The position numbers and the translations under genes are program-made. 64,000 nt of DNA from Carnegiea gigantea (Eukaryota; Streptophyta; Magnoliopsida; Caryophyllales; Cactaceae), in assembly GCA_029747015.1 (NCBI GenBank), contig JAKOGI010002765.1:1-64000 (forward strand). Reading direction: 5' to 3'. Numbering within the stretch: position 1 is the first letter of the stretch; each line of letters starts with the position of its first letter. Below, one piece after another: positions 33,155 through 44,594 of the stretch. The notes beneath the pieces are model-generated. The model did no database searches. It was not told where the DNA came from and was given only the letters and a program-made list of their open reading frames with translations.

Positions 33155-33841
33155 GAGGAGGTGGAGTGGGCAGTGGCTCGCCGGAATCCGGCACGTGGGC
33201 GGTGGTTTTTAGGTGTTAGACGCGTGGTTGGAGAGCTGACTCGTTCGTGTGACGTGGGGGAAGGAAAACAGGCAGTGGTTGGGTGGCTGGCGACGCGTGG
33301 GTGAGGCCAGACAGCTCCTCCTCTCGCCGGCGACACGTGACGGCCGGCGGTGACGCCAGGCGGCGACCGGTGGCCCGCGAGAGAGAGAGAGAGAGCGTAG
33401 CAGAGAGAGAGAGAGCGAGGTGCGAGAGGAGGGGGGTCGGGTTCTGCCCGACTTCGGTCCCCCTTCCCCCTTTTCAATCTTTTTTTTTTTTTTTTGGGTT
33501 AAACTAACAACATACAGCTAAATTTTGATCCGTACTCGCTAATAGTTAGGTTAAACCCAAATTGAACGACCTACCATGTACATTTTGGTTTAAACTTTGG
33601 GAATCTGCCAAGTAAAACGAAAAGCGATTTTAAAAACTGGGTTTAGCATAGATTCAAATATTTTATAAATAAGTAGCGTCAATGATAACATTAGTCAAAT
33701 AATCGCCCCTTTTATTGAAACTAGTCGTTAAAAACTCACACGGTCGATTTAATACTTTCGTCGGATAACAAATTAAAAGCAACTGGTAAAATCAACAACT
33801 AAACAGTTAGTCGGTGATAGCACGAAAGCATGGCCCTTACA

Positions 33842-33853
33842 CTCTCCCCTCTT
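33842..33853 (-). other. K polypurine tract
   Basis: Minus-strand AAGAGGGGAGAG immediately before the LTR start TGTAAGGGCC. Confidence 0.85.
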
Positions 33854-35948
33854 AAAAGAATTTCGTCCTCGAAATTTGCTCACCTGGTGAAAATAATGCG
33901 GGATATTTCTCACGCATTTCGCTTTCCAACTCCCAAGTTGCTTCTGCCACCTTGTGATGTTTCCATAACACCTTAACGTAGGGAATGCTCCTATTTCTGA
34001 GCTTCCTTTCCGTCTTCTCCAAAATCCGGATGGGTTCTTCTACATAGGTAAGATTTTCCTTAACTTGTAGGGGTTCATATCGGATGACATGATTTGGATC
34101 CGGAACATATTTCCTGAGACTGGATACATGGAATACATCGTGGATGCCTTGCAATGAGGGTGGTAAGGCCAATTGGTATGCAACCGATCCTACTTTCTGC
34201 AAGACTTCAAACGGTCCAATGAACCGTGGGCTTAGTTTCCCCTTTTGTCCAAATCTTATGCTCCCCTTAAGTGGGGACACTTTCAGAAATACATGGTCTC
34301 CAATCTCAAACTCCAGTGGCCTTCTCCTATTATCCGCGTAGCTCTTTTGTCTACTTTGCGCAACTTGCAATCTCTGGCGGATGGCCTTGATTATTCCGAT
34401 CGTTCGATCGATTAAGTCAACCTTGGATGGTTCCCTTTCTCCTATTTCATTCCAACAAACTGGAGTTCTGCAACGTCTACCGTATAGCGCCTCGAAAGGA
34501 GCCATGCCTATACTGGCGTGGTGACTATTATTGTACGCAAATTCAACCAGAGGCAAGTTATGATCCCAAGTTCCAGTAGAATCGAGGGCACAGGCTCTCA
34601 ACATATCCTCCAGAGTTTGAATAGTTCTTTCGGATTGACCGTCCGTCTGAGGATGGAAGGCCGTACTTAATCGTAATTTTGTACCCATTTCTCTTTGAAA
34701 CCCATGCCAGAAGCGAGATGCAAACTTGGTATCGCGATCTGACACAATACTGAGTGGCACACCATGCAGTCTAACTATCTCCTTAATGTATAGGTTAGCT
34801 AGTTGCTCAGAGGTGAAAGTGGCCTTGATGGGCAAGAAGTGTGCAGCCTTGGTCAATCTGTCAACTATAACCCACACACCGTCGTGTTGTTTGATGGTTT
34901 TTGGCATTCCAATCATGAAATCCATGGTGATGTGTTCCCATTTCCACTCAGGAATTGGCAAGGGTTGCAGTAAACCTCCAGGTTTCTGATGCTCGGTTTT
35001 CACCCGTTGGCACGTAAGGCATCGAGCCACGTACTCTGCGATATCCCTTTTCATGCCATTCCACCAGTAATGGGTCTTCAAATCATGGTACATCTTCGTA
35101 CTCCCAGGGTGTACAACAAGTGTGGAATTGTGCGCCTCCTTTAATAATTCCTCCTTGAGAGCTGTTATGTTCGGTACACACAGTCTATTCCCATACCAAA
35201 GTACCTCATTTCGGATGGAGAATTCCTTGTTCTTTCCCTCTTCCATGCCTTTCTTTGTCCTCATAAGTTCAGGGTCATCCTTCTGCTGTTGTTTTATCGT
35301 TTCGATCAATGGCGAAGAGACTTGGAGCGCTGTCAAGTAGCCTTGATTTCCTCGCAGTACTACCTCTATTTGTAGCACGTCGAGCTCCCTTAGGAGTCTC
35401 TTTTCTTGTGTAAGTAGACAGGCTACAGACCCCATGGATTTTCTACTCAGTGCGTCAGCCACCACGTTTGCTCTTCCAGGATGATATTTGATCTCCATAT
35501 CATAATCCTTAAGGAGTTCTAGCCATCTTCTTCGTCTCATGTTTAACTCTTTTTGAGTAAAGATGTATTTCAAGCTCTTGTGGTCAGTGTATACTTCACA
35601 CCTTACTCCATAGAGGTAATGTCTCCAGATTTTCAAGGCAAATACCACCGCGGCCAATTCTAGGTCATGTGTTGGATAATTCTCTTCGTAGGGCTTCAAT
35701 TGGCGAGAGGCATAAGCAATAACTCTATCTTTCTGCATTAATACACAACCCAGTCCCTTCTTGGACGCATCACTGTAGATTACAAATCCTTCATTGCCTT
35801 CAGGTATCGCCAATATTGGTGCAGATACCAAACGTTTCTTTAGCTCCTGAAAGCTATCTTCACACTCTGGGGTCCATTCAAATTTAGTGGCCTTCCGAAG
35901 TAGTTTGGTAATAGGTAAGGCTAGTTTTGAAAATCCTTCTACAAACCT
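33852..35948 (-). pseudogene. K pol, second part: RT thumb, RNase H, integrase, chromodomain-like tail
   Basis: Same frame as the upstream part, separated only by TGA at 35949-35951; open from there to the stop at 33852. RNase [48 protein letters not shown]. Integrase: [20 protein letters not shown] with the C-x2-C of CLTCQ, first Asp in TMDFMIGMP, second in [12 protein letters not shown], Glu in [12 protein letters not shown]. The tail [20 protein letters not shown] is typical of the chromodomain-bearing Tekay/Del type, which targets heterochromatin marks. It ends directly at the PPT. Called a pseudogene only because of the upstream stop. Confidence 0.9.
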
Positions 35949-38249
35949 TCAATAGTAGCCAGCTATACCTAAAAAGCTTCGCACTTCGGAGGCGTTTGTT
36001 AGTCTTGGCCAGTTTATAATGGCCTCCACCTTTGCCGGATCCATCGAGATGCCATCTTTGGTCACTATGTGTCCCAGAAATTGCACCCTTTCTAACCAGA
36101 ACTCACACTTTTTAAGTTTGGCATATAATTTGTGCTCCTCTAGGGTTTTCAGCACCATTCGCAAGTGGTTTGCATGCTCTTCCTTGGTCTTGGAGTAAAC
36201 CAGGATATCATCGATGAACACCACTACAAATTTATCTAGGAAGGGCCTAAGGACTCTGTTCATCAAGTCCATAAAGAAGGCAGGAGCGTTCGTCAGTCCG
36301 AACGGTAACACCAAGAACTCGTAGTGGCCATATCGAGTGCGAAAAGCAGTTTTAGGCACGTCCCCCTTCTTGATCTTCAATTGATGGTACCCCGATCTCA
36401 AATCAATCTTCGAGAACACCGAAGCACCAGCCAATTGATCAAACAGGTCATCAATTCGAGGGAGTGGGTATTTATTCTTAACCGTTACCTTGTTTAGTTC
36501 TCGATAGTCAATACATAACCTCAAACTCCCATCTTTCTTCTTCACAAATAGTACTGGTGCTCCCCAGGGTGAAACACTAGGCTGAATTAACCCCTTATCT
36601 AGTAGCTCTTGCAACTGAGTTTTCAACTCCGCCAATTCCGCAGGTGCCATTCGATAAGGTGCCTTGGATATTGGAGCGGTTCCAGGCACTAGTTCAATGG
36701 TGAATTCGATTTCTCTGTCGGGCGGTAGCCCCGGTACCTCTCGAAACACCTGTGGAAATTCCCTCGCTACCGGAATCTCACTCAAGTCCGGCTCCTTTAG
36801 TTCTGCGACCTCAATTGCACACCAATAGCCCTGACATCCTTTCTTCAACATTTTGAGTGCTTGCATAGCAGATACCGTTGGAATGGTTACTTGGTGGCCA
36901 CTTCCCTTAAAGGTTACTCTTTCTCCATTGGAGGCCGTGAAGGTAACCAGCTTTCTCTCGCAGTCAATAGTAACTTTATGTCTCATTAACCAGTCCATCC
37001 CTAGAATAACATCCCAACCTTGTATATCCAACTGTATTAGGTCTACAGGGAGAGTTCTCCCTTCCAATTGAATAGCACAGTCCTTAAAGACAAGGTCGGT
37101 ATAGTAAGCAGACCCTAAGGGGGTAGTCACACATAATTGTACATCCATTTCACTGGGCTTGCTAGCGAGTTTCCTTGCAAAGGTAGGATTTACAAAAGAA
37201 TGTGTGGCACCTGAATCAAATAAAACATAAGCATAAAGATGTTTAATAAAAAGGGTACCTGATACGGTGGCAGTGAGGTCCTCCGCCTCACCTCCTTCCA
37301 AGCTAAACACCCGGCCACCTGCTTGCGGCCTTTTTCCACCTCGTTTGCCTTCTGAAGTTGCATTCACAGGAGGTCGGCCTCTTTGTGGAATTGGATTAGC
37401 CCCCGTGCCTGAACCTTGTGTACTGTTCTGCCGATTCCACGCCTTTTTGGGGCAATTTGCAATTTTGTGGTCCGTAGATCCACACCCATAGCATTCTTGT
37501 GTGCCATATCGGCACCGACCAGAGTGCATACGCCCGCATTGGTTGCAGGGTTCCAGCACCTGCCTTGGTACAACTTGTTTTCCTTTTCCCCGGTTATCGA
37601 AATTGCCGATCTTATTGCTTCCCTGGGTACTGGACCCTCCTTGATTAAACTTCCTTTTTGCTGGGCCAATCTGACGACTTTCCTCTTCGGTTTCAGCTAT
37701 GACTCGGGCTATTTTCACTGCCCTCTGGTACATCTCCTGGAAGCTGGTGAAAACATGCCCAGCTATCATCCGCTTAATGGGTCCTTTAAGACCTTGCTCG
37801 AAGTGGTCCATCTTCATTTCTTCAGTTGCGACTTGATTAGGCGCAAAGCGACTAAGCTCGTTAAACTTCGCCGCGTATTCTACCACACTCATTTGGCCTT
37901 GTTTCAACCGTAGAAACTCTTGTTCCTTTGCCCTCTTTACATCTCGTGGGTAATACTGAGCATCCATCACAGTTTTTAGTTGTTCCCAAGTTAGAGCTGG
38001 TTCACCCGCTCGAGGTTTGGCAGTGCCCCACCAGAATTCTGCTTCCTTTTCGAACTGATGGGTCGCCAGACGTACTTTAAAATTTTCGGGGCAGTCCATT
38101 ACTTCAAACAAATTCTCCATCCTTCTTAGCCATTCCTCATAGGCAAGAGGATCTGTTCCACCACTAAACCTTGGTGGTCTCAACTTATTAAACTGACAAA
38201 TCATCTCCAAGGCGGTTGGTGCCGCCATCTGCTCCCTTCGTGGAGGCAT
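35949..38249 (-). CDS. K Gag-protease-RT (first part)
   Basis: 766 codons from [20 protein letters not shown]. Gag capsid-like domain ~20-190 ([37 protein letters not shown]), a degenerate knuckle [12 protein letters not shown] (236-247), a CCHC knuckle [14 protein letters not shown] (253-266), protease active site [12 protein letters not shown] (~343-354) and VILGMDWL, then RT with [20 protein letters not shown] (~580) and FIDDILVYS (~678). It ends FLGIAGYY then TGA, where relatives have Arg; a CGA-to-TGA change (CpG decay) is the simplest cause. Without that one codon the frame would run through to 33852. Confidence 0.93.
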   Translation of the reverse strand: MPPRREQMAAPTALEMICQFNKLRPPRFSGGTDPLAYEEWLRRMENLFEVMDCPENFKVRLATHQFEKEAEFWWGTAKPRAGEPALTWEQLKTVMDAQYYPRDVKRAKEQEFLRLKQGQMSVVEYAAKFNELSRFAPNQVATEEMKMDHFEQGLKGPIKRMIAGHVFTSFQEMYQRAVKIARVIAETEEESRQIGPAKRKFNQGGSSTQGSNKIGNFDNRGKGKQVVPRQVLEPCNQCGRMHSGRCRYGTQECYGCGSTDHKIANCPKKAWNRQNSTQGSGTGANPIPQRGRPPVNATSEGKRGGKRPQAGGRVFSLEGGEAEDLTATVSGTLFIKHLYAYVLFDSGATHSFVNPTFARKLASKPSEMDVQLCVTTPLGSAYYTDLVFKDCAIQLEGRTLPVDLIQLDIQGWDVILGMDWLMRHKVTIDCERKLVTFTASNGERVTFKGSGHQVTIPTVSAMQALKMLKKGCQGYWCAIEVAELKEPDLSEIPVAREFPQVFREVPGLPPDREIEFTIELVPGTAPISKAPYRMAPAELAELKTQLQELLDKGLIQPSVSPWGAPVLFVKKKDGSLRLCIDYRELNKVTVKNKYPLPRIDDLFDQLAGASVFSKIDLRSGYHQLKIKKGDVPKTAFRTRYGHYEFLVLPFGLTNAPAFFMDLMNRVLRPFLDKFVVVFIDDILVYSKTKEEHANHLRMVLKTLEEHKLYAKLKKCEFWLERVQFLGHIVTKDGISMDPAKVEAIINWPRLTNASEVRSFLGIAGYY

Positions 38250-38540
38250 TGGCTACACAGTCGTTTATGCAAAGTTGCTTAGTTTTTATTCATAAAAATA
38301 GATTGTCAAAAGCATTTAAAAACATAGTACAACATTAAACAGAATGTACAGAGCTTTAAGTATTCGTGCGATCCTATTTTGGTCGCACGAATCACTTTCA
38401 AAAAAAATGCGCTTTCACGAATCACGAAATATCGGGTATCACCCATGTTTATTCATTTTCAAACGCACCTTAACCAAGTTTTATTTAAATACAATGCACA
38501 CATTGGCGACTCCAGGCTACACATAGCCCCTATTACCACC
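38250..38540 (-). other. K spacer between upstream frame and gag
   Basis: 291 bases with no long frame and no hairpin of the CRM-family type. It separates the upstream frame from the gag ATG; I see no recognisable signal here. Confidence 0.5.
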
Positions 38541-39254
38541 CTAATTACCACCTGAGGAACCCTCTTCAGGGGGATCATCTACCGTTGGATCATTCGAGCC
38601 CTCAGACTCAACTGGGGCTAGTAGGTCCCATAACACAAATGGTGGGGAGTACTCCGCATCAGGTGCTCCATCCACCAGTTCTCTCATTCTGAGCATCGTG
38701 GCTTGCCAGCCCCGGGGGTATTGTGCACCAAAGGAATCTATCCAACGTGCCCATAGAGTGGCTACTCGCTTGCATCGTCTTGCCTGAGGGTTTTCTGCCA
38801 ACAGAAGTCTCATTTGACGATGTTCAATCTGATTTCTCTCTACTATTGTGATTGGTAGTTGTTGGGTAGCAGCAGGAGCAATTAGAGCCGTATTGATCAT
38901 TTGCATGGCAACATCGCTCCTTCCCAAGGGGGTACTTCCTAAGGAATCCACCCGTCCTTCTGTTAACATCAGGAAATCCACTAATCCCCGGAAAGTAAAC
39001 GGAGTATAAGCTCCCCTGCGTACATGAAATAGACGGAGGATTGAGGTGACCTCGCCCCATCTTCCCGTGCACGGCATCGTTCGGATGAACTTGTAAGTCC
39101 AGTGGTTTTGGGGGACCCGTAAGGGTCCCCTCTGGTTACTCCTAATCATTGCTTCCCAAAAGAAAACCGCATTCCACGCGGCCAGCCAGAATGGGAGGTA
39201 CTCGAAATCATCAATGTTAAACACCATCCTACACCACCACATGAGATTAGACAT
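38541..39254 (-). CDS. K extra upstream protein, unknown function
   Basis: 237 codons between PBS and gag, on the same strand and complete. The first ATG is 155 bases after the PBS. Composition: Trp/Arg-rich N-terminal two thirds (MSNLMWWCRMVFNIDDFEYL; RRGAYTPFTFRGLVDFLMLT), a likely helical middle rich in Gln/Arg/Leu (IEHRQMRLLLAENPQARRCK), and an acidic Pro/Ser/Gly tail. No signal peptide, zinc knuckle or enzyme motif is visible. I do not recognise it as any standard Gag or Pol domain. Extra frames in this position are known in Tat/Ogre elements, but I cannot link this one to them. It may be a captured host fragment or an element-specific accessory protein. Confidence 0.6.
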   Translation of the reverse strand: MSNLMWWCRMVFNIDDFEYLPFWLAAWNAVFFWEAMIRSNQRGPLRVPQNHWTYKFIRTMPCTGRWGEVTSILRLFHVRRGAYTPFTFRGLVDFLMLTEGRVDSLGSTPLGRSDVAMQMINTALIAPAATQQLPITIVERNQIEHRQMRLLLAENPQARRCKRVATLWARWIDSFGAQYPRGWQATMLRMRELVDGAPDAEYSPPFVLWDLLAPVESEGSNDPTVDDPPEEGSSGGN

Positions 39255-39409
39255 GAACTAAGAAGCACGCATTTGAATGGGAGTCCTAAACCATGTTCTA
39301 GTTTGTGTCCTCAAGTAAGCACGTAGTAGACTCAAGTAAACACTTTAAGGCACATAATTTCACAAATTGACACTCCTAAGGTCACATCTATATGCATATG
39401 CAACCTATG

Positions 39410-39421
39410 GCTCTGATACCA
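39410..39421 (-). other. K primer-binding site (tRNA-iMet)
   Basis: Minus-strand TGGTATCAGAGC, five bases from the LTR end. Confidence 0.92.
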
Positions 39422-39426
39422 CCCAA

Positions 39427-42400
39427 TGTAACACCCCCACTACCTACCAGGGATGTCACACTGCCAGGATCCCCCGAGGGAGACCCTTAAGGCTCTTCTT
39501 CTTTTAATTTTCTTCTTAATTTTTACCCAATTTTAGCCTAGGTTAGGAAAACCTGGGACGAATCCGGCAGAGTTCCGTCTGTAATATCAACATTTCCATA
39601 ATTTACATTATAATTTGTAGGGTACCTGTATCATTACAACTAAAATTCAAAAAGGAAATAGGAGTTTCCAGCGAGTCACACACTCGCGGTTGAGGCTTAT
39701 GCCTTTACAACAGTCATACAGTTACATGGTTCGCAGATAGTCCAGAGCCAACTACATGTTTACTCTTTACATTACATCTAACAAAGAAGGACATGGCAGC
39801 TTCAGCAAGCAGCAGCAACATAAGAACACTTTCTGAAAGACTGGATGTCCGTAAGCAAGCAGCACGCATAATCTTTCATTCATTACCTGGGAAGGGGAAA
39901 AGGGGAAGGAAATGGAGTGAGTCACTACGTGCTCAATGAGTGCCCCCTCCACTTTCTAAAGTAAACCTTTTCCAAGTTCTATGACCTTTAGTGTGCATTT
40001 GTTAATGTGCACGTGGTATTCAAGTTACGTTGAGCTATGCGATACACATTAGGGGCACTTGACCTTATTATTAACATAAAGTGTTCTTCATGCGAGGAAC
40101 GTTGGCATGTTAAGGATGGGCATCATAGGACGTGATTGTGAGATGTATTAATACTCATTCGTCCAACATGCACTTTATAAGTATAGTTACTTAACGCAAC
40201 ATAATGACTTGATGCAAACGTAACTATCTGGAGTAAACATGAGAACTTGACCATACACTACTTGAGATCATATGAAACAAAGCATTTTCATTCATATTAG
40301 TCGTATTACGACAGCTCATCTTTCTTTCAATCAACTATTAGTCGACCTTCAACCTTTCTTTTCATAAAGCATTTAAGACGGCAATTGCCAACTACATTTT
40401 TCATTCATAAGGAAAATACTTGTGGCCTAAGATCATTACAGGGTGCTGATTGGGTGAGAACTATCCTCGATCCCATAGTGAGACCTAACGCTCATGCTTA
40501 AGCTCTTACTCCCGGGATGGCTACATATAACATATCGGACCATTACATTAACCCTCGTCAGGGCCTCTAGAGTTTATCCGGACTTATCCCCTAGGAAAAC
40601 ATTACATTATATCATATTGTCCGCAGCACATTATCTTAGCCACTCAAAGCGTATCGGCCATAACGGCTAGTAGGTTTCCGTTTCAAACAATGAAATCATT
40701 CAACGTATAATTCCCATCTCCCTTTTGTTAAAACGTTTTAGGGGTTCCTCCCAAATACTATTTGAATAGCTAAAATAGGCCATAGCTCGTTACTAGACAT
40801 GGCTATTGTTCATTTAAAACACATGAAAAGTCATTAGTCAAAACATCCCCCTTCCATACACATGTTACATTTTAAATATGCAAGGAAAGGGAAACACACA
40901 CACATCACATTTAAACACTTCGTAATCATTTCAACACAATGAGCTACACATGGCCTCGCAATCCACACGATTGCGGTAATTTCATAACCCGAACTCCCTC
41001 CTCACAAGCACCGTACCACAAGACCTCGATCGCTCATAATTCTTTCCTCAAACCATCCAACTACCAACTCGATTCATCGATTTATTAATCACATCATCTT
41101 ATCATATTAGCTTATGAAAAAGAGAGGGGAGTTTAGGCCCTTACCTGAGCAACCAGCATCATTCAGCGGAGCGTTACAACAAACGTGCAAATAGCCACAT
41201 TTATTCGTAATTCAACGATACTTTATTCAGTAAATCAAATATAATTCCATGCTAAACACAACAATGCATTTCGAAGTAATTTCCCTAGCACGAATGTACT
41301 AAAAGGGTTCAAATTTATTTCGTTACACACATAAAACATTAGCTAGTCCAATTCGAATGGAAGCTAAACACGTTAGACTAACTTCGTTTTTAATCCATTT
41401 TCATAAATTAGCTACATAACTTGAATCGATGCTAAATACGTTAAATTAACTTCGATTTTAATTCCGTTTTAAACTATAACTCACTAACTTGAATCGAAGC
41501 TAAATACGTTAAATTAACTTCGATTTTAATTCCGTTTTAAACTATAACTCACTAACTTGAATCGAAGATAAATACGTTAAATTAACTTCGATTTTAATTC
41601 CGTTTTAAACTATAACTCATTAATTAGGCATAATTCATTTTAAAGTCATTTTTCAAGCGCGATTTAACACGTATCGATTTGAAGAGTCATTCATTGCCTC
41701 GAAATTACATTTCAAGCCTATTTAAGTCGTTTTAGCATAACATGATTCGAGTTATTATCAGGCAGCGAGTTTGCACATGCATCAATTCAGGTATTATTGA
41801 AAGTACGGTTGCAGCCTATAACAATTCCTGTGCATTTCTAAGCTGAAAATTTACTGATTCGAAACATGCATACTGACGGCAGTGAGTAAGGTCTGTGGGT
41901 ACGGTCTGGGCGTGCATAAATAGGCTTGAAATTACCAGGCATCACATTTTCATTCAATCCCTGACATTTCTAACTACTTAAGCTAACCTTAATCTGACAT
42001 GCAACATCATTCTGCTGAAATCATACTTGAAAATAACAATAACAACTTAGGAGAGGAGAATCACTCGCCTGAAACCGCTTAATTACCCACTCAATTGGCA
42101 GTAATTCACGCCCAAACCCTTTTGAATTCGTCCTTGGTTCAGCTATACCCAGAACCCGAAACCGTAGCTTCGTTTTGGTCGCGGTTTGGGGTTGTCTGGG
42201 GTCGAATTCGACCCCAGATTTATAGAGGAGGTGGAGAGGGTCGTGGCTCGCCGGAATCCGGCAAGTGGGTGGTGGTTTTTAGGCGTTAGACGCGTGGTTG
42301 GAGAGCTGACTCAATCGTGTGACGTGGGGGAAGGAAAACTGGCTATGGTTGGGTGGCTGGCGACGCGTGGGTGAGGCCAGACAGCTCCTCCTCTCGCCGG

Positions 42401-42914
42401 CGACACGTGACGGCCGGCGGTGACGCCAGGCGGCGACCGGTGGCCCGCGAGAGAGAGAGAGAGAGCGTAGCGCAGAGAGAGAGAGCGAGGTGCGAGAGGA
42501 GGGGGGTCGGGTTCCGCCCGACTTCGGTCCCCCTTCCCCCTTTTCAATCTTTTTTTTTTTTTTTTTTAAGGTTAAACTAACAACATACAGCTAAATTTTG
42601 ATTCGTACTCGCTAATAGTTAGGTTAAACCCAAATTGAACGACCTACCATGTACATTTTGGTTTAAACTTTGGGAATCTGTCAAGTAAAACGAAAAGCGA
42701 TTTTAAAAACTGTGTTTAGCATAGATTCAAATGTTTTATAAATAAGTAGCGTCAATGATAATATTAGTCAAATAATCGCCCCTTTTATTGAAACTAGTCG
42801 CTAAAAACTCACACGGTCGATTTAATACTTTCGTCGGATAACAAATTAAAAGCAACTGGTAAAATCAACAACTAAACAGTTAGTCGGTGATAGCACGAAA
42901 GCATGGCCCTTACA
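39427..42914 (-). repeat. K 5' LTR
   Basis: 3,488 bp, nearly identical to 30361-33841, apart from small indels and a cluster of substitutions near 41800-42110. Confidence 0.95.
41354..41632 (-). repeat. 68-bp tandem repeats in K 5' LTR
   Basis: Same 68-bp array as 32290-32563, three good copies plus a diverged one. The copy number is unchanged between LTRs. Confidence 0.87.
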
Positions 42915-43039
42915 TGGATGAGAGATAAGGGCATTTCAGCTACACAAGAAAAAGGAATAGAACAAGATCTGGGAAGAGAATTTTAATCCTCAAAACCGGG
43001 CAAATAAACTGGACATGCTGGCAGCCCTGACACTTTGGC
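42915..43039 (-). other. Rearranged junction right of K
   Basis: 42915-42919 is TGGAT, the K duplication. To about 42969 it is B 5' LTR, more diverged than its neighbours. After a few filler bases, 42976-43039 repeats the last part of L piece 3 (28455-28518), ending again in TTGGC. The right side of the original B2 LTR is missing here, and a piece of the target plus a full LTR follow. Confidence 0.75.
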
Positions 43040-44194
43040 TGATGTATATGAGGGTGGCAAGTGAACCAAATCAAACTCCAACTCAAAATAAGCCAAATTG
43101 GGAAGAGAAATGAAAGATGGATGAGATGGATGAAGAATTCACTACACAAGAAAAAGGAATAGAACAAGATCTTGTAATTGAGATAATCCTTCACGGAGCC
43201 ACTCAATGACTTGACCTTGGGCTAATTCTCTTGTCTTAACCAAGGAATCACTCCAATTGGAAAAGGAAGAGAACCTAGAACACCACTTGAATTTGCCACA
43301 ATTCAAGATATAGAACTAGGAATTTAGTTGCACTTTTGAGAAACACACTCAAAGTACTTGTATTGCTTTGGAAATTTCTTACAATGCTGAATGATGAAAT
43401 GCAACTACACAACCCACCTATTTATAGGCTAAACAAAGACAACCAAAAGACTTAAAAACTCCTAGTAATTAAAACTAGAAAATTGAAAAGACTTAGGAAA
43501 AATAAAAAGACTCATCATAAAAGGGGTGGGGGAGGTTATAAGGAATATTCTAGGATTTCTCAGCTGAATATCTCCATCTAGAAGCCTCCAAAACGTGCAC
43601 AATATCAGCCACACAAATACATGTAACCGAAGACTCTTCATTTTCCCAGAATTAATCCTTGCAGCTGCCTCAACTTCAACAGCGCATAACTTCCAGAATA
43701 CTCGGCCAAATCACGCGTTCTTGGGCTTGATAGAAAGCCCTGGAAGTCTAGTTTCCAGAATGGGCTCATTTACTCACTTTGGATAAGCGGTTTAAAAGTT
43801 ATGGCCCAAACAATGCACATATCTCAGACTGGACTGGATCAGCATAACGTATCTTTGAGTGATATTTTGCCCAATCAAATGATGTCCAAATTAAACAAAC
43901 TTGGGCTTATTTGAAAGCTGAAATCTTAAACTTCAAAAGCACATGGGCCCTCAAGTTGTGGGTCCACTTGAGCTTGTCCAAAAGTGGTCACAAAAAATCG
44001 GGTTCCGCAGGGATGAATTCGGCACCAAATTTCTAGCAAAGCTTAACCTCTTTTTGACCTCTCCATAGTGTCGCAAGTCTTTGAACTCACTTAAGAAGAC
44101 CAAATAGGCACATTTCCATGCATGATCTTCTTTGACCCTTTTCTTCTTTGAAATTGGACTTGAATAAAAATGATGCATATGGAAATATGCATCA
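43040..44194 (-). repeat. Second complete B LTR at right end of B2
   Basis: 1,155 bp, near-identical to 28519-29672. It is flanked by TTGGC on both sides (43035-43039 and 44195-44199), like a solo LTR of the same insertion. A crossover between a full-length B2 chromosome and one carrying the B2 solo LTR would give this layout. Confidence 0.85.
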
Positions 44195-44594
44195 TTGGCT
44201 TCTATCCCTTATTTTGACAACTAGAGCTTGACTTAACTTGAAATAAATTACGTGACCCCAAAGTAGACTTTAAGAGATTTCTAAAAAGCTAACTTGCAGT
44301 AGTCTAAGTGCATGAAAAGCTTGGAATACATGCTGCACAAAACTGGACAGAAATCAAAATTAGCTAGACTTGGTTCTTTCCCTCTGAAATGCATTGCACT
44401 CTCGATTCCCATTTGGAAACCCCTTTGGAAAAGGCACTTTGAAGTTCAAATAAAACTCCATAAAGTGTCTTTTGTCATGAAATTCAAATAATGGAACCAA
44501 AGAAGAGCCTTGCCATGCATGAACTTGTTTGATACTTACCTCCCTTGAAGTTGAGTTTAAAGAATGAAAATGATCCCCTTGAAAATATACATCA
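44195..44594 (-). repeat. L solo LTR, piece 4 of 4 (5' end)
   Basis: Starts TGATGTATATTTTC on the minus strand at 44594, directly after GCAGG (44595-44599). Matches 49520-49918 on the plus strand. Confidence 0.88.

Larger units (their letters stand above)
30361..33841 (-). repeat. K 3' LTR
   Basis: 3,481 bp. It contains a 68-bp tandem repeat block, a GC-rich segment with two (GA)n runs (about 33380-33418) and a poly-T (33480-33495). Open frames in the GC-rich segment (33073-33507, both strands) are low-complexity and not credible genes. Confidence 0.95.
30361..42914 (-). mobile_element. K: Tekay/Del-like chromovirus with 3.5 kb LTRs
   Basis: 12,554 bp on the minus strand: 5' LTR 42914-39427, PBS 39421-39410, an extra frame (39254-38541), gag-pro-pol (38249-33852) with one in-frame stop, PPT, 3' LTR 33841-30361. 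Perfect target duplication TGGAT (30356-30360 and 42915-42919). LTR ends are TGTAA...TTACA, unlike all other families here. The LTRs are nearly identical by eye, and the reading frame has one defect, so this is the youngest datable insertion in its nest. Confidence 0.96.
28519..44194 (-). mobile_element. B2: non-autonomous B element carrying K
   Basis: 3' LTR 29672-28519, a ~600 bp interior, PBS at 30275-30264, and a 5' LTR starting at 30278 that is split by K (30361-42914). Outer flanks are a perfect duplication TTGGC (28514-28518 and 44195-44199). After K the 5' LTR runs only to ~42969. Then a stretch of L and a second complete B LTR follow, ending at 44194. The right end is therefore rearranged. 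Confidence 0.85.

Noticed and set aside
33073..33507. 134- and 74-codon open frames on both strands in the K LTR, repeated near 42311-42580
   Set aside because: They come from the GC-rich (GA)n block, are low-complexity (Arg/Pro/Ser), and are open on several frames at once. The second LTR copy has a different length. No support as genes.
30361..42914. K as an Ogre/Tat element because of length and extra frame
   Set aside because: RT ([19 protein letters not shown]) and the chromodomain-like C-terminus read as a Tekay/Del chromovirus. There is no second RNase H and no intron-like break between protease and RT.
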